Shown: positions 25,596 to 36,396, counted from the stretch's first letter. The stretch is 64,000 bases of DNA from an uncultured Ruminococcus sp. (GCA_902800795.1 CADCFQ010000009.1:177048-241047), one strand, 5' to 3'. Notes: generated by a model from the letters alone, not told the origin. Program-made: numbers and translations.

Positions 25596-27359
25596 ATGGA
25601 TGTAATCTATTCTATAAACGGACCCGTTGTAAAGGTGGCTGATACCAGGACCTTTGCGATGCAGGAAATGGTCTATGTCGGAAACAAAAGGCTCATAGGC
25701 GAGGTCATCAGAGTCGAGTCCGACTTTACGACTATCCAGGTCTATGAGGGAACGACCGGACTCAAGCCCGGCGAGCCTGTTGAAGCAACAGGTGCGCCCA
25801 TGTCGGCAACTCTGGCACCGGGAATAATCACCAATATCTTTGACGGTATCGAAAGACCGCTCAGAAGGCTTTCCGAAATGTCGGGAGCGTTCATCGCAGA
25901 CGGTGCGGCCGTTGACAGCGTAGATACCGAGCTTGAATACAGGGTCTATATGAACGTGAGCGTGGGCGACCACGTCAGCGCCGGAGATATATACTGCACC
26001 TGTCCCGAGACACCTGTTGTGGAGCACAGATGTATGGTTCCTCCCCTTTCCAAGGGCGGAGAGGTCATCTGGGTGGCTAAGAACGGCGACTATAAGGTGA
26101 CGGACACTGTTGTCAAGATAAAGGATGCACAGGGCAGGGTCGAGGAGCTCTCCCTTATGCAGAAGTGGCCTATCAGAACGCCCAGACCCTGTAAGAGAAG
26201 ACTGCCGATAGACAGACCCCTCGTGACGGGTCAGCGTATAGTAGACACTATACTGCCTATCGCCAAGGGCGGCACAGCCGCTATCCCCGGAGGCTTCGGA
26301 ACCGGAAAGACCATGACCCAGCACCAGCTGGCAAAGTGGTGCGATGCTGATATCATCGTATACATCGGCTGCGGCGAGCGTGGAAACGAGATGACCCAGG
26401 TGCTCGAGGAGTTCTCGGAGCTTATCGACCCCAGGACCCAGAAGCCGCTGACCGACAGAACAGTGCTTATCGCAAACACATCCAATATGCCTGTTGCAGC
26501 CCGTGAGGCTTCTATCTACACGGGTATCACTCTTGCGGAGTATTACAGGGATATGGGATATCATATAGCTATAATGGCTGACTCCACCTCACGTTGGGCA
26601 GAGGCTCTGCGTGAGATATCCGGACGACTTGAAGAGATGCCTGCCGAGGAAGGCTTCCCGGCATATCTGCCTTCGAGGATATCCGAGTTCTATGAGAGAG
26701 CCGGCTATGTTGAGACCCTTAACGGTAAAGAGGGTTCGGTAACTATAATAGGTGCCGTTTCTCCCCAGGGCGCCGATTTCTCGGAGCCTGTTACACAGAA
26801 CACAAAAAGATTCGTCCGCTGCTTCTGGGCGCTGGATAAGTCCCTTGCCTATGCAAGACACTATCCCGCTATAAACTGGAACACCAGCTATTCGGAATAT
26901 GCCGAGGACCTGGGCGCTTACTACAGAGCAAAGGTCTCTGACGACTTTATGGAGGTAAGACAGGAGATATCCAATATCCTCGTTGAGGAAAACACTCTCA
27001 TGGAGATCGTCAAGCTCATGGGAACCGATGTGCTGCCGGACGATCAGAAGCTTCTTATCGAGACAGCAAGGATAGTGAGAGTGGGCTTCCTTCAGCAGAA
27101 CGCTTATCACAAGGACGATACCTATGTTCCGCTCGAAAAGCAGTATCTTATGATGAAGATGATACTCAGCTTCTATGAAAAGGCAAAGGATGCCCTTGCA
27201 GAGGGCTTTTCCGCTTCACAGATACTTGAGCTTGGCTGGGCGGAGAAGATAATCAAGATAAAATATGACATCCCGAATGACAAGCCCGAAATGTTCAGGG
27301 ACTACGAGCTTGAGATGAGGGCTGACTTTGAAAAGCTGACAGGAGGTGCCGATCAGTGA
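25596..27359 (+). CDS. ntpA: V-type ATPase catalytic subunit A
   Basis: This is the ATP-hydrolysing or -making subunit. The 587 residues have the P-loop GGFGTGKT (about 231-238), the GERGNEM block with the catalytic Glu (about 259), the non-homologous region [15 protein letters not shown] (near 192-202), and [17 protein letters not shown] (about 329-345). It overlaps ntpB by 4 bp (GTGA). Confidence 0.97.
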   Translation: MDVIYSINGPVVKVADTRTFAMQEMVYVGNKRLIGEVIRVESDFTTIQVYEGTTGLKPGEPVEATGAPMSATLAPGIITNIFDGIERPLRRLSEMSGAFIADGAAVDSVDTELEYRVYMNVSVGDHVSAGDIYCTCPETPVVEHRCMVPPLSKGGEVIWVAKNGDYKVTDTVVKIKDAQGRVEELSLMQKWPIRTPRPCKRRLPIDRPLVTGQRIVDTILPIAKGGTAAIPGGFGTGKTMTQHQLAKWCDADIIVYIGCGERGNEMTQVLEEFSELIDPRTQKPLTDRTVLIANTSNMPVAAREASIYTGITLAEYYRDMGYHIAIMADSTSRWAEALREISGRLEEMPAEEGFPAYLPSRISEFYERAGYVETLNGKEGSVTIIGAVSPQGADFSEPVTQNTKRFVRCFWALDKSLAYARHYPAINWNTSYSEYAEDLGAYYRAKVSDDFMEVRQEISNILVEENTLMEIVKLMGTDVLPDDQKLLIETARIVRVGFLQQNAYHKDDTYVPLEKQYLMMKMILSFYEKAKDALAEGFSASQILELGWAEKIIKIKYDIPNDKPEMFRDYELEMRADFEKLTGGADQ

Positions 27360-28762
27360 ATGTCAAGTATATCGGACTTAGCGAGATAAACGGACCTCTG
27401 GTCGCACTTGAAAACGTAAGCGGCATCTCTTATGACGAGATGGCAGAGATAAGGCTCGACGACGGCACAAAGAGGCTGGCAAGAGTCGTTGAGGTGGATA
27501 AGGACAGAGCCGTGCTCCAGGTCTTTGAGGGCACAAAGGGACTGTCCCTTGTGAACACCACCACAAGGTTCGAGGGCAGAAGTATGCAGCTGCCGCTTTC
27601 GACCGAGATGCTGGGACGTATTTTCAGCGGTGCAGGAAAGCCTATCGACGGTCTGGGAGACATCTTCCCCGAGAAGACCGCCGACATCAACGGCGCTCCG
27701 CTCAACCCCGTAATGAGAACTTACCCCAGAAACTATATAAACACAGGCATATCCTCGATAGATGCGCTTATGACCCTTATCCGTGGTCAGAAGCTGCCGA
27801 TCTTTTCGGGCTCCGGCCTTTCCCACAACAAGCTTGCCGTTCAGATAGTCAGGCAGGCAAAGATAGCCGAGGAGAACGGTCAGGACTTTGCGATAGTTTT
27901 CGGCGCTATGGGCGTCAAGAACGACGTTGCCGACTACTTCAGAAGAAGCTTCGAGGAGTCGGGTGCGCTGGAGAGAGTCGTAATGTTCTTGAACCTTTCC
28001 AATGACCCTATCATCGAGAGGATACTTACTCCGAAGGTAGCCCTCACCTGTGCGGAATATCTTGCCTTCGAGCATGATATGCACATCCTGGTAATACTTA
28101 CGGATATGACTTCTTATGCCGAGGCTCTTCGTGAGTTCTCGTCTTCAAAGGGAGAGATCCCCGGAAGAAAGGGCTATCCCGGATACCTTTATTCAGACCT
28201 TGCCTCTATTTATGAGAGAGCAGGCATCGTCAAAGGCGCCAAGGGCTCGGTAACACAGATACCGATACTCACTATGCCTAACGACGACATAACACACCCT
28301 GTCCCTGACCTTACAGGATATATCACCGAGGGACAGATAGTTCTCGACCGTAACCTTGACCAGACAGGTGTATATCCTGCGGTGTCGGTGCTCCCGTCGC
28401 TGTCACGTCTTATGAAGGACGGAATAGGCGAGGGCTTTACGAGAGAGGATCATCAGATGGTGTCGAACCAGCTGTTCGCAGCTTATGCGAAGGTCCAGGA
28501 CGCAAGGAGCCTGGCATCGGTCATAGGTGAAGAGGAGCTTTCGGCAACAGACAAGGCATATCTTGAATTCGGAAGACTGTTCGAGGAGCACTTCATAAAC
28601 CAGGGCTTCGACGTGAACAGGACCATAGAAGAAACTCTCGATCTCGGCTGGCAGCTTTTGTCTACGCTCCCGAAGAGCGAGCTCGACAGAGTTGACGACG
28701 AGCATCTTGAAAAGTATTACAGCGCCGAAAAGGCAGCGGAATACTTCGGAAAAGATATCTGA
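27356..28762 (+). CDS. ntpB: V-type ATPase subunit B
   Basis: This is the non-catalytic nucleotide-site subunit. The 468 residues contain the degenerate P-loop [11 protein letters not shown] (about 153-163), as expected for B, the [20 protein letters not shown] motif (about 246-265), and [17 protein letters not shown]. The start is a GTG overlapping the ntpA stop. Confidence 0.97.
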   Translation: MNVKYIGLSEINGPLVALENVSGISYDEMAEIRLDDGTKRLARVVEVDKDRAVLQVFEGTKGLSLVNTTTRFEGRSMQLPLSTEMLGRIFSGAGKPIDGLGDIFPEKTADINGAPLNPVMRTYPRNYINTGISSIDALMTLIRGQKLPIFSGSGLSHNKLAVQIVRQAKIAEENGQDFAIVFGAMGVKNDVADYFRRSFEESGALERVVMFLNLSNDPIIERILTPKVALTCAEYLAFEHDMHILVILTDMTSYAEALREFSSSKGEIPGRKGYPGYLYSDLASIYERAGIVKGAKGSVTQIPILTMPNDDITHPVPDLTGYITEGQIVLDRNLDQTGVYPAVSVLPSLSRLMKDGIGEGFTREDHQMVSNQLFAAYAKVQDARSLASVIGEEELSATDKAYLEFGRLFEEHFINQGFDVNRTIEETLDLGWQLLSTLPKSELDRVDDEHLEKYYSAEKAAEYFGKDI

Positions 28763-28780
28763 TAACAGGAGGTGAGCTTA

Positions 28781-29416
28781 GTGGCCGATCAGCAGGTCTT
28801 TCCTACCAAAGGAAATCTGATACTTTCCAAAAAAGCCCTTCAGCTGGCGGCGCTGGGCTATGAGCTTCTCGACAGAAAGAGAAGCATCCTGATAAGAGAG
28901 CTTATGGAGCTGGTCGATAAGGCCGGCAAGCTAAGAGGCAGTATCGAGGATACATATGTAAACGCCTATCAGGCGCTGCAAAGAGCGAATATCTCCATGG
29001 GCGTGGTAATGCCCTATGCAAGCTGCATACCAGTGGAGAAAGGGCTCGAGCTTTCCTCGAAGAGCGTTATGGGCGTGGAGCTGCCCACGGTCTCACTGGA
29101 GCCCGCCCCCATTGAAGTCAACTACGGCTTCTCCCAGACAAATTCACAGCTGGACATAGCTTATCTGGAATTTGAAAAGGTAAAGCTCATAACTGTGGAG
29201 CTGGCCGAAGTCGAAAACAGCATATACAGGCTCTCGGTAGCCATAAGAAAGACCCAGAGAAGAGCGAATGCTCTGCAGAACATTATCATCCCGAGAAACG
29301 AGAAGATAGTCAAGTTCATCACCGACTCTCTTGAAGAGAAGGACAGAGAGGAATTCTCGAGGATGAAAGTCATCAAGGCGCAGAAACTTAAAAAGGCAAA
29401 ACAAGGCAAGAACTAA
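28781..29416 (+). CDS. ntpD: V-type ATPase subunit D (rotor shaft)
   Basis: Subunit D is the central axle of the rotor. The 211 residues start VADQQVFPTKGNLILSKKAL and form two long helices that pack as a coiled coil, with the central part PTVSLEPAPIEVNYG. Its last helix ends in a Lys-rich tail. I place the start at the GTG at 28781, 8 nt after AGGAGG. An earlier in-frame GTG at 28772 overlaps that box. Confidence 0.93.
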   Translation: MADQQVFPTKGNLILSKKALQLAALGYELLDRKRSILIRELMELVDKAGKLRGSIEDTYVNAYQALQRANISMGVVMPYASCIPVEKGLELSSKSVMGVELPTVSLEPAPIEVNYGFSQTNSQLDIAYLEFEKVKLITVELAEVENSIYRLSVAIRKTQRRANALQNIIIPRNEKIVKFITDSLEEKDREEFSRMKVIKAQKLKKAKQGKN

Positions 29417-29446
29417 GGCAACACCATAATAACGGGAGGAAGAGCT

Positions 29447-30073
29447 ATGTCAGACAGATTAGGCAAACTTTTCAGAAACTATTGGGTGCTCAGTGTGTTC
29501 TGCATCGTTCTCGGTGCAGCCCTGATTGCTGATCCGCATTTCTTTACAAGATCCATCAGCTGGCTCATCGGAGGCCTTTTTGCGGCATACGGTGTCGTTT
29601 ATCTGATAAAATACTTTATAAACTCGGCCGAGAACAATTTCGGGTCCGACCTTGTAAAAGGCGTCATACTGATAGCCATAGGCGTTTTCATCATCGTCAG
29701 GTGGGAGTTCATCCCGAATGTCATCGCTATATCCATGGGGTTCTATATGCTTATAAGCTCTGTGGTGTCGCTCCAGAACAACCTCAGGATAAAGAGCGCC
29801 GGCTATGACGGCTGGCAGGGCGGCGTTGTGTTCTCGCTGATAACACTTGCTGCGGGCGGTGTGCTCATCTTCAATCCGCTTATGAGCATAAGCTTTGCTA
29901 TGACCCTGTTGGGAATAGCTCTTGCGGTATCGGGAACAGCAAATATCATAAGCTGCTTCAGGGCGGCAAGAAAGCTTAATAAGATACGCAGGGCTGTGGA
30001 AAAGGGCGAGATAACAGTTTATAAAGGCTCCCGCAGGAACAGCCGTGACAATGACGATTATATCGATATCTGA
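29447..30073 (+). CDS. DUF308 family membrane protein (HdeD-like)
   Basis: The 208 residues have six short membrane spans in three pairs (from about 12 to 170), each pair with a small-residue turn, as in the DUF308/HdeD family. A basic cytosolic tail follows. The role is unknown. It follows the V-ATPase genes by 30 bp with an AGGAAG box, so it may share their transcript. 30074-30154 holds nothing clear. Confidence 0.8.
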   Translation: MSDRLGKLFRNYWVLSVFCIVLGAALIADPHFFTRSISWLIGGLFAAYGVVYLIKYFINSAENNFGSDLVKGVILIAIGVFIIVRWEFIPNVIAISMGFYMLISSVVSLQNNLRIKSAGYDGWQGGVVFSLITLAAGGVLIFNPLMSISFAMTLLGIALAVSGTANIISCFRAARKLNKIRRAVEKGEITVYKGSRRNSRDNDDYIDI

Positions 30074-30154
30074 CAAGCTGGTCATCAATAACAACAAAAA
30101 TTTGCCGGTTTTTTCGGCGGATTTCTAACAGAGTGTAGAATGTTGCAAAATCGC

Positions 30155-30183
30155 TTGACAAATCAGATGCAGTGAGCTATACT
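30155..30183 (+). promoter_or_regulatory. Promoter of glnN
   Basis: TTGACA (30155-30160), 17 bp and TATACT (30178-30183), giving a leader of about 120 nt. Confidence 0.85.
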
Positions 30184-30194
30184 CTTAACTGTAA

Positions 30195-30241
30195 ACAGCA
30201 ATGGCGCTGTGGACGTAATGTTCACAGCGCCTGTTTTGTTT
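30195..30241 (+). promoter_or_regulatory. Attenuator-like leader of glutamine synthetase III
   Basis: GGCGCTGTGGAC (30203-30214) pairs with GTTCACAGCGCC (30220-30231), and TGTTTTGTTT follows: a terminator shape inside the leader. A competing small hairpin ACAGC-AATGGC-GCTGT (30195-30210) shares bases with it. Its hexaloop has A at position 1 and G at 4, as in ANTAR-protein target hairpins. Further GC-rich pairing options (GGCGCC) follow to 30270. Confidence 0.55.
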
Positions 30242-30312
30242 GGCGCCGTTACTGCCGGCTGCAAGGCGCTGTATCATGATCTATACAGATTACTAATCAG
30301 GAGGAATCTTTT

Positions 30313-32394
30313 ATGTCGAACGTACCCGAATTATTTGGAGCAGACGTTTTCAATGAAGCCGTAATGAGAGAAAGACTTCCGAAAGCAACCTATAAGGCTC
30401 TTAAAAAGACGATAGACAACGGTGAGGCTCTTCAGCCCGATGTTGCAAATATCGTGGCTAATGCTATGAAGGACTGGGCAGTTGAAAAGGGCTGCACACA
30501 TTATACTCACTGGTTCCAGCCTATGACAGGTCTTACTGCCGAAAAGCACGACAGCTTTATCTCGCCCACCGACGACGGCCATGTTATAATGGAGTTCTCG
30601 GGCAAGGAGCTTATCAAGGGCGAGCCTGATGCTTCCAGCTTCCCCTCCGGCGGATTGAGAGCTACTTTTGAGGCAAGAGGATATACCGCATGGGATCCTA
30701 CTTCCTACGCTTTTATCAAGTGCAATACGCTCTGCATCCCGACGGCCTTCTGCTCATACAGCGGAGAGGCTCTGGACAAGAAGACACCTCTTCTCAGATC
30801 TATGGAGGCTGTAAATAAATCCGCTCTCAGAGTTCTCAAGCTGTTCGGCTCTGATGCTACAAGAGTTACCGCAAATGTAGGTCCCGAGCAGGAGTACTTC
30901 CTTATCGACAGAGAGATGTACTCTCACAGAAAGGACCTTATCTTTACCGGAAGATCACTCTTCGGCGCACCTGCTCCCAAGGGTCAGGAGCTTGAGGATC
31001 ACTACTTCGGAACTATCAAGACCAGAGTTCAGGCTTATATGAGAGATCTTGACGATCAGCTGTGGAGACTGGGCGTTTATGCTAAGACCAAGCATAACGA
31101 GGTCGCTCCCGCTCAGCACGAGCTGGCTCCTATCTTCGGAACCGCTAATATCGCTACTGACCACAACCAGCTGACTATGGAGATCATGAAGAGGACCGCA
31201 AGAAAGCACGGCTTTAAGTGCCTGCTTCATGAGAAGCCCTTCGCAGGGATCAACGGTTCGGGCAAGCACAACAACTGGTCCATTTCCACAAACACAGGCG
31301 TAAACCTTCTCGACCCCGGAAAGACTCCTGCCGAGAACGCACAGTTCCTGCTTTTCCTTACAGCTGTTATCAAGGCTGTAAATGATTATCAGGATATCCT
31401 CAGAGCAAGCGTTGCTTCTGCAGGAAACGACCACAGACTCGGTGCTAACGAGGCACCTCCTGCTATCATCTCCATCTTCCTCGGCGATGAGCTGACAGGC
31501 ATCCTCGATTCTATCGTAAACGGCGTTAAGTATGAGGGCAAGAGAGTCGAGATGGAGATCGGCGTTGACGTTCTGCCTCACTTCCGCAAGGATACCACAG
31601 ACAGAAACAGAACTTCGCCTTTCGCATTCACCGGAAACAAGTTCGAGTTCAGAATGCCCGGTTCCAAGCTCTCCGTTGCAGGTCCTATGACAGTGCTCAA
31701 CACTATCACTGCAAAGGTGCTGGACGACTTCGCAGAGGTGCTTGAAAAGGCAGATAATTTCCAGGATGCTCTTGATGATCTTATCAAGGCGACCATCAAG
31801 GAGAACCAGAATATCATCTTCAACGGAAACGGCTATTCTGCCGAGTGGCCTGTTGAGGCAGAGAAGAGAGGCCTTCTCAACCTCAGATCCACTCCCGAGG
31901 CTGTTCCGACATTCGCAGCTCCCAAGAACATCGAGCTGTTCGAGAAGTACGGTGTTTACACCGAGACTGAGCTTCACTCCAGAGTTGAGATCCTGCTGGA
32001 CGAGTACTGCAAGACACTCAACATCGAAGCACTTACAATGATCGATATGGCTAAGAAGGATATCCTTCCTGCCGTTGCAACATATATCAAGGAGCTGGCT
32101 AAGACCTCTGCTCTTGCTAAGGACTGCGGCGGAGTTACCGAGTTCGAGGACGATATGGTCAAGAGACTCTCGACTCTCGCATCCCAGACCTATAAGAAGC
32201 TGGGCGCTCTCGAGGAAGTTACCGCTAAGGCACACGAGATCGAGGATGTTCAGGAGCTTGCAAACTACTATCACGACACCGTGTTCGTAGCAATGGGCGA
32301 GCTCAGAGCAGTTGCTGACGAGATCGAGACTCTGGTCGGCGAGAAGTACTGGCCTTATCCTACATACGGCAAGCTGCTGTTCTATGTAAACTAA
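30313..32394 (+). CDS. glnN: Glutamine synthetase type III
   Basis: It makes glutamine from glutamate, ammonia and ATP, and is common in Ruminococcus and Bacteroidetes. The 693 residues are type III length. Landmarks are the N-terminal [26 protein letters not shown] (about 63-71), [12 protein letters not shown] with metal-binding Glu (about 188-199), [16 protein letters not shown] (about 257-272), and [13 protein letters not shown] (about 316-328). It is a single gene between its own promoter/leader and a hairpin terminator. Confidence 0.97.
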   Translation: MSNVPELFGADVFNEAVMRERLPKATYKALKKTIDNGEALQPDVANIVANAMKDWAVEKGCTHYTHWFQPMTGLTAEKHDSFISPTDDGHVIMEFSGKELIKGEPDASSFPSGGLRATFEARGYTAWDPTSYAFIKCNTLCIPTAFCSYSGEALDKKTPLLRSMEAVNKSALRVLKLFGSDATRVTANVGPEQEYFLIDREMYSHRKDLIFTGRSLFGAPAPKGQELEDHYFGTIKTRVQAYMRDLDDQLWRLGVYAKTKHNEVAPAQHELAPIFGTANIATDHNQLTMEIMKRTARKHGFKCLLHEKPFAGINGSGKHNNWSISTNTGVNLLDPGKTPAENAQFLLFLTAVIKAVNDYQDILRASVASAGNDHRLGANEAPPAIISIFLGDELTGILDSIVNGVKYEGKRVEMEIGVDVLPHFRKDTTDRNRTSPFAFTGNKFEFRMPGSKLSVAGPMTVLNTITAKVLDDFAEVLEKADNFQDALDDLIKATIKENQNIIFNGNGYSAEWPVEAEKRGLLNLRSTPEAVPTFAAPKNIELFEKYGVYTETELHSRVEILLDEYCKTLNIEALTMIDMAKKDILPAVATYIKELAKTSALAKDCGGVTEFEDDMVKRLSTLASQTYKKLGALEEVTAKAHEIEDVQELANYYHDTVFVAMGELRAVADEIETLVGEKYWPYPTYGKLLFYVN

Positions 32395-32432
32395 CTCATC
32401 CACCTGTCATTATCAATAAACGCATCATCAGC

Positions 32433-32463
32433 GGACCCTGCTCTCTTACCGAGGGCGGGGTCC
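32433..32463 (+). terminator. Terminator-like hairpin after glnN
   Basis: GGACCCTGCTCTC pairs with GAGGGCGGGGTCC (13 bp, two G-U pairs in plus-strand RNA), loop TTACC. There is no U-run after it. The stretch 32464-32598 holds nothing else clear. Confidence 0.6.
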
Positions 32464-32598
32464 AAAGCTTTGGTGCGAAGGTTGAAAAAACCGGAAAAAA
32501 GGGCTGGAAAACGGCCGGGATCGCCGAATTTGTGCAATGTGCATAAAAATGTGGAGCGAAGTTTATAAAAGTTCTCTGCAAGAAAAATAAAATGTCGC

Positions 32599-32627
32599 TT
32601 GAAAAAGTCGGGGAAGTATGCTAAAAT
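32599..32627 (+). promoter_or_regulatory. Promoter of the S10 ribosomal protein operon
   Basis: TTGAAA (32599-32604), 17 bp and TAAAAT (32622-32627). The leader would be about 455 nt before rpsJ. Confidence 0.75.
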
Positions 32628-32845
32628 AATACTTGCGTGACTGCACATTGTATCCGTATGGATACGAAAAGATATGCGATGAAGCGGAAGGTTGCTGACG
32701 GTGTGTCAGGTAATTTCCGTGGAGTATGTCCGATTTTAAACCGGGCGACTGTAAATACCGAACACAGTAAGTGCTTATGCTTCTTGCGAGGGCAGGGAAC
32801 TGCTTTGGCGTGGGTGCAAAATGTCTGTGTGAGCTGTTTTTGGAG

Positions 32846-32879
32846 TCCGAAAAACCGATATGGATTTTCGGAATTTTTT
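32846..32879 (+). terminator. Attenuator-like hairpin in the S10 leader
   Basis: TCCGAAAA (32846-32853) pairs with TTTTCGGA (32865-32872), extended by an inner CC/GG, and is followed by ATTTTTTATT. It has the shape of an intrinsic terminator 210 bases before rpsJ. Confidence 0.6.
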
Positions 32880-32945
32880 ATTGGCTCCGGAAGGGAACAC
32901 ACGGCAGAGTGTAAATCGTAAAAACGAGGTTTGAGGTATTTCAGA

Positions 32946-33052
32946 GGCTTTTGGAATGAAAACCGAGTCAGTTGTGTGAACGCCCGGGTAAAGACACTAT
33001 ATATAGTAGTGTGGCGTTGACACAATTGACTGAGGCTTTCGTTCCGGAAGCC
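32946..33052 (+). ncRNA. Large two-stage hairpin in the S10 leader
   Basis: The outer stem GGCTTTTGGAATGAAA (32946-32961) pairs with TTTCGTTCCGGAAGCC (33037-33052), 16 bp with three G-U pairs. A small internal loop follows. The inner stem AGTCAGTTGTGTGAACGCC (32966-32984) pairs with GGCGTTGACACAATTGACT (33013-33031), 19 positions with one mismatch and one G-U. The top holds ACACTA/TAGTGT. It ends 22 bases before the AGGAGG box of rpsJ. Confidence 0.7.
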
Positions 33053-33088
33053 GCCCCCTAACAATAATGCACTAAGGAGGCGATTTAA

Positions 33089-33403
33089 GTGGCAGTCAAT
33101 GAGAAGATCAGAATCAGGATCAAGGGTTATGAGCACGCAGTAGTGGATGCTGCAGCTGCAAAGATCGTTGAGGCTATCAAGCGTTCGGGCGCACAGGTAT
33201 CGGGTCCTATCCCGCTCCCTACCGACAAGGAGATCATCACGATCCTCAGAGCTGTTCATAAGTACAAGGACAGCCGTGAGCAGTTTGAGCTCAGAACACA
33301 CAAGAGACTGATCGATGTCATCAGACCTACAAAGGAGACGACATCGGCTCTTGAGAATCTTGAACTTCCTGCCGGCGTAAACATCGTAATGGAGATCAAG
33401 TAA
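33089..33403 (+). CDS. rpsJ: 30S ribosomal protein S10
   Basis: S10 is a small-subunit head protein and also the NusE antitermination factor. The 104 residues start at GTG (33089, after AAGGAGG) as [20 protein letters not shown] and contain [30 protein letters not shown], the family core. It is first in the S10-spc-alpha cluster. 33404-33499 before rplC carries a small CGAGATC/GATCTCG hairpin. Confidence 0.98.
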   Translation: MAVNEKIRIRIKGYEHAVVDAAAAKIVEAIKRSGAQVSGPIPLPTDKEIITILRAVHKYKDSREQFELRTHKRLIDVIRPTKETTSALENLELPAGVNIVMEIK

Positions 33404-33499
33404 TCTCCAAACGAGATCAGCACAATAAGATCTCGAAAAACGCTGTAAACCGCAGGTCATGTCGGGAGACCGACCAATAACCATAAGGAGGAAAACACA

Positions 33500-34135
33500 A
33501 TGCAGAAGGGAATCATCGGAAAGAAGATCGGTATGACACAGATCTTCGATGAAGCAGGAAAAGTAGTTCCTGTAACTGTTATCGAGGCAGGTCCGTGCGT
33601 AGTCGTACAGAAGAAGACTGCGGAAAATGACGGATACGAGGCTGTTCAGCTTGGCTTCGGTGACATCAGAGCTAAGAGAGTGAACAAGCCTCTTCAGGGT
33701 CACTTCAAGAAGGCAGACGTTGCTATGAAGAGAACACTGAAGGAATTCAGACTTGACGATATCTCTGCTCTTAATGTAGGCGACATCGTAAAGGCTGACA
33801 CATTTGCTGAGGGCGACATCGTAGATGTAAGCGGCACCAGCAAGGGTCACGGATTTTCAGGCACGATCAAGCGTCACAACTATGCAAGACTTAAGGAAAC
33901 ACACGGTACAGGCCCTGTACACAGACACGCAGGATCGATGGGTGCTTGCTCATCGCCTTCGAGGATCTTCAAGGGTAAGGGAATGCCCGGACAGTACGGT
34001 AACGTTAAGGTAACTGTACAGAACCTTACAGTTGTAAAGGTTGACGCAGAGAATAATCTTATAGCAGTTAAGGGAGCAGTTCCCGGTCCTAAGAACGGCA
34101 CTGTAACTATTACTGACTGCGTTAAGAAGGCTTAG
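33500..34135 (+). CDS. rplC: 50S ribosomal protein L3
   Basis: L3 is an early assembly protein near the peptidyl transferase centre. The 211 residues begin [20 protein letters not shown] and hold the loop [22 protein letters not shown] with the modified-Gln region of the family (about 137-158). AAGGAGG precedes the ATG. The next gene follows after 17 bp. Confidence 0.98.
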   Translation: MQKGIIGKKIGMTQIFDEAGKVVPVTVIEAGPCVVVQKKTAENDGYEAVQLGFGDIRAKRVNKPLQGHFKKADVAMKRTLKEFRLDDISALNVGDIVKADTFAEGDIVDVSGTSKGHGFSGTIKRHNYARLKETHGTGPVHRHAGSMGACSSPSRIFKGKGMPGQYGNVKVTVQNLTVVKVDAENNLIAVKGAVPGPKNGTVTITDCVKKA

Positions 34136-34152
34136 TGGAAGGAGGAATAGTT

Positions 34153-34776
34153 ATGTCACAGATCTCAGTATTTGACATGAAGGGCGTAAAGGTAGCCGAC
34201 ACTGAGCTTAATGATGCAATTTTCGGCATCGAGCCAAACAAGACCATACTGCACGCAATGGTTGTAAATTATCTCGCAAACCAGAGACAGGGAACACAGT
34301 CAACTCTTACCAGAACAGAGGTAAGGGGCGGCGGAAGAAAGCCCTGGAGACAGAAGGGTACAGGTCACGCAAGACAGGGATCCATCAGAGCTCCTCAGTG
34401 GGTACACGGTGGTATCGCACTTGGTCCTAAGCCCAGAGATTACAGCTATTCGCTTAATAAGAAGGAAAGAAGACTCGGAATGAAGTCGGCTCTTTCTGTA
34501 AAGGCAGCAGACGAGAACGTAGTAGTTATCGACTCTATCAAGACAGAGGAGTTCAAGACCAAGACCATCGTAGAGATGCTCAAGGCACTTGGCGTTGAGG
34601 GCAAGGCTCTTATCGTTACCGCAGAGAGCGATCTCAAGGTGATCAAGAGCGCTGCAAACATTCCGGGAGTAAAGACAGCAACTGTAAACACTCTGAATGT
34701 TTACGATATAATGAACTATGACAAGTTCATCGTATCTTCCGACGCTGTAAAGAAGATCGAGGAGGTATATGCATAA
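34153..34776 (+). CDS. rplD: 50S ribosomal protein L4
   Basis: L4 lines the peptide exit tunnel and in some bacteria represses the S10 operon. I take the ATG at 34153 ([19 protein letters not shown]), 7 bases after GGAGG; the frame is open a little further up. The tunnel loop [20 protein letters not shown] (about 57-76) is intact. The stop overlaps the rplW start in TAATG. A link to the long leader upstream of rpsJ is possible but unproven. Confidence 0.97.
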   Translation: MSQISVFDMKGVKVADTELNDAIFGIEPNKTILHAMVVNYLANQRQGTQSTLTRTEVRGGGRKPWRQKGTGHARQGSIRAPQWVHGGIALGPKPRDYSYSLNKKERRLGMKSALSVKAADENVVVIDSIKTEEFKTKTIVEMLKALGVEGKALIVTAESDLKVIKSAANIPGVKTATVNTLNVYDIMNYDKFIVSSDAVKKIEEVYA

Positions 34777-35066
34777 TGAAAGCTGCTCAGGATATTATTT
34801 TGACACCTGTTATCACTGAGGATTCTATGGACAGACTTCAGGACAACAGATATACCTTTAAGGTCGCTAAGGACGCTAACAAAGTTGAGATAGCTTCGGC
34901 TGTCGAGGAGCTTTTCGGCGTTAAGGTCGCTAAGGTAAACACAATGAACGTAAAGGGCAAGCAGAAGAGAATGGGCAGAAGCGTAGGCTACAGACCCGAC
35001 TGGAAAAAGGCTATCGTTACTCTCGAGGGTGACAAGACCATCGAGTTCTTCGAGGGACTTTACTAA
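34776..35066 (+). CDS. rplW: 50S ribosomal protein L23
   Basis: L23 sits at the tunnel exit and binds trigger factor and SRP. The 96 residues show the family blocks [16 protein letters not shown] (6-21), [20 protein letters not shown] and [15 protein letters not shown]. It overlaps rplD by one base. An unusual 192-bp spacer separates it from rplB. Confidence 0.97.
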   Translation: MKAAQDIILTPVITEDSMDRLQDNRYTFKVAKDANKVEIASAVEELFGVKVAKVNTMNVKGKQKRMGRSVGYRPDWKKAIVTLEGDKTIEFFEGLY

Positions 35067-35258
35067 TTGCCCCTGATGCTGTGAGCGTTCGCAACACCGA
35101 GAACGTCACGGCCGATCCGGCGAGGCAGCGAGGGCTGCTTTGAGAGCCGCAAGGCTTGAGGAGGGACGCCGCAGGCGAAACTCGATCATCGTTCCGCCGG
35201 ACGTATGTATGGAAGGCAAGGACCTTTCGCAAAACTTTATTAAGGAGTTGAATTTCAA
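35067..35258 (+). other. Structured spacer between rplW and rplB
   Basis: This 192-bp gap has no gene. A closing stem TCCGGCG/CGCCGGA (35116-35122 with 35195-35201) encloses three hairpins: GCAGC-GAGG-GCTGC (35125-35138), AGCC-GCAA-GGCT with a GNRA loop (35145-35156), and CGCC-GCA-GGCG (35167-35177). A further CGTTC/GAACG hairpin (35086-35105) lies before it. It resembles a multi-branch RNA or a GC-rich inserted element. Confidence 0.5.
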
Positions 35259-36092
35259 ATGGCAATAAAGAGCTATAAGCCGACCACTGCCGGAAGACGT
35301 GGAATGACCGTTACAGATTATTCCGAGCTTTCCAAGGTGGCTCCCTGCAAGTCTCTGCTGGAACCTCTGAAGAAGAATTCAGGCAGAAACAGCTACGGCA
35401 GGATCACCGTTCGTCACAGAGGCGGCGGAGAGAGAAGAAAATACCGTGTCATTGATTTCAAGAGAAACAAGCTTGGCATGGATGCAAAGGTTATGACGAT
35501 CGAGTACGATCCTAACAGATCGGCATTCATCGCACTGCTTCAGTATGAGGACGGCGAGAAGAGATACATCATCGCACCTTACGGTCTGAAGGTAGGCGAC
35601 GTAGTAAGATCCGGACCCGACGCAGACATCAAGCCCGGAAATGCTCTTGCAATGATGAACATCCCTGTGGGTACATTCATCCACAACATCGAGCTTTATC
35701 CCGGAAAGGGTGCACAGCTCGTACGTTCTGCCGGCAACATGGCACAGCTTATGGGTAAGGAAGGCGCTTATGCGCTGATCAGACTGCCTTCGGGCGAGAT
35801 GAGAAGAGTTCCTGTAAACTGCATGGCAACTATCGGTCAGGTCGGAAACATCGACCACGAGAACGTAAACATCGGTAAGGCAGGAAGAAAGCGCCACATG
35901 GGCTGGCGTCCGACCGTAAGAGGATCGGTAATGAACCCCTGTGATCACCCGCACGGAGGCGGTGAGGGACGTGCTCCTATCGGAAGACCGTCGCCTGTTA
36001 CTCCTTGGGGTAAGCCGACAATGGGCTACAAGACACGTGCTAAGCATCATCGTTCCGATAAGTTTATCGTAAAACGCAGAAACGGTAAGTGA
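35259..36092 (+). CDS. rplB: 50S ribosomal protein L2
   Basis: L2 is a core 23S rRNA-binding protein needed for peptide transfer. The 277 residues have [22 protein letters not shown] (near 45-66) and the late [23 protein letters not shown] with the conserved His (about 223-245). AAGGAG precedes the ATG. Length and order (after L23, before S19) are normal apart from the spacer. Confidence 0.98.
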   Translation: MAIKSYKPTTAGRRGMTVTDYSELSKVAPCKSLLEPLKKNSGRNSYGRITVRHRGGGERRKYRVIDFKRNKLGMDAKVMTIEYDPNRSAFIALLQYEDGEKRYIIAPYGLKVGDVVRSGPDADIKPGNALAMMNIPVGTFIHNIELYPGKGAQLVRSAGNMAQLMGKEGAYALIRLPSGEMRRVPVNCMATIGQVGNIDHENVNIGKAGRKRHMGWRPTVRGSVMNPCDHPHGGGEGRAPIGRPSPVTPWGKPTMGYKTRAKHHRSDKFIVKRRNGK

Positions 36093-36114
36093 TTTGAAAG
36101 GAGGAAGATGATCA

Positions 36115-36396
36115 ATGGGTAGAAGTGTCAAGAAGGGACCTTATGTACAAGAGGCCCTTTATAAGAGAGTAGTCGCAATGAACGACGCAGGAGAGAAGAA
36201 GGTGCTCAAGACATGGAGCAGAGCTTCGACAATATTCCCTGAGTTCGTTGGTCATACATTCGCAGTTCATGACGGAAGAAAGCACGTTCCTGTATATGTG
36301 ACAGAGGACATGGTCGGTCATAAGCTGGGAGAATTTGCTCCGACAAGGACATATAAGGGTCACGCCGGATCAAAGACCTCTAATAACGGTAAGTAA
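36115..36396 (+). CDS. rpsS: 30S ribosomal protein S19
   Basis: S19 binds 16S rRNA with S13 in the subunit head. The 93 residues begin [19 protein letters not shown] and carry [30 protein letters not shown], which is diagnostic. It follows rplB by 22 bp. Confidence 0.98.
   Translation: MGRSVKKGPYVQEALYKRVVAMNDAGEKKVLKTWSRASTIFPEFVGHTFAVHDGRKHVPVYVTEDMVGHKLGEFAPTRTYKGHAGSKTSNNGK

Noticed and set aside
30955..32403. A 482-codon frame antisense to glnN
   Set aside because: It has no ribosome site or domain and lies fully inside glutamine synthetase, so it is a codon-bias shadow.
32637..32921. A 94-codon plus-strand frame inside the S10 leader
   Set aside because: It has no ribosome site, unusual composition, and lies on strong RNA hairpins including the attenuator-like one. 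The leader explanation fits better.
32621..33850. A 409-codon minus-strand frame across the S10 leader and rpsJ/rplC
   Set aside because: It is antisense to certain ribosomal genes. Long antisense frames arise here from the codon bias of highly expressed genes.
35067..35258. Hammerhead ribozyme in the rplW-rplB spacer (CTGATG and CGAAAC are present)
   Set aside because: The core needs CUGANGA, which is not met, and the stems do not meet in the right order.
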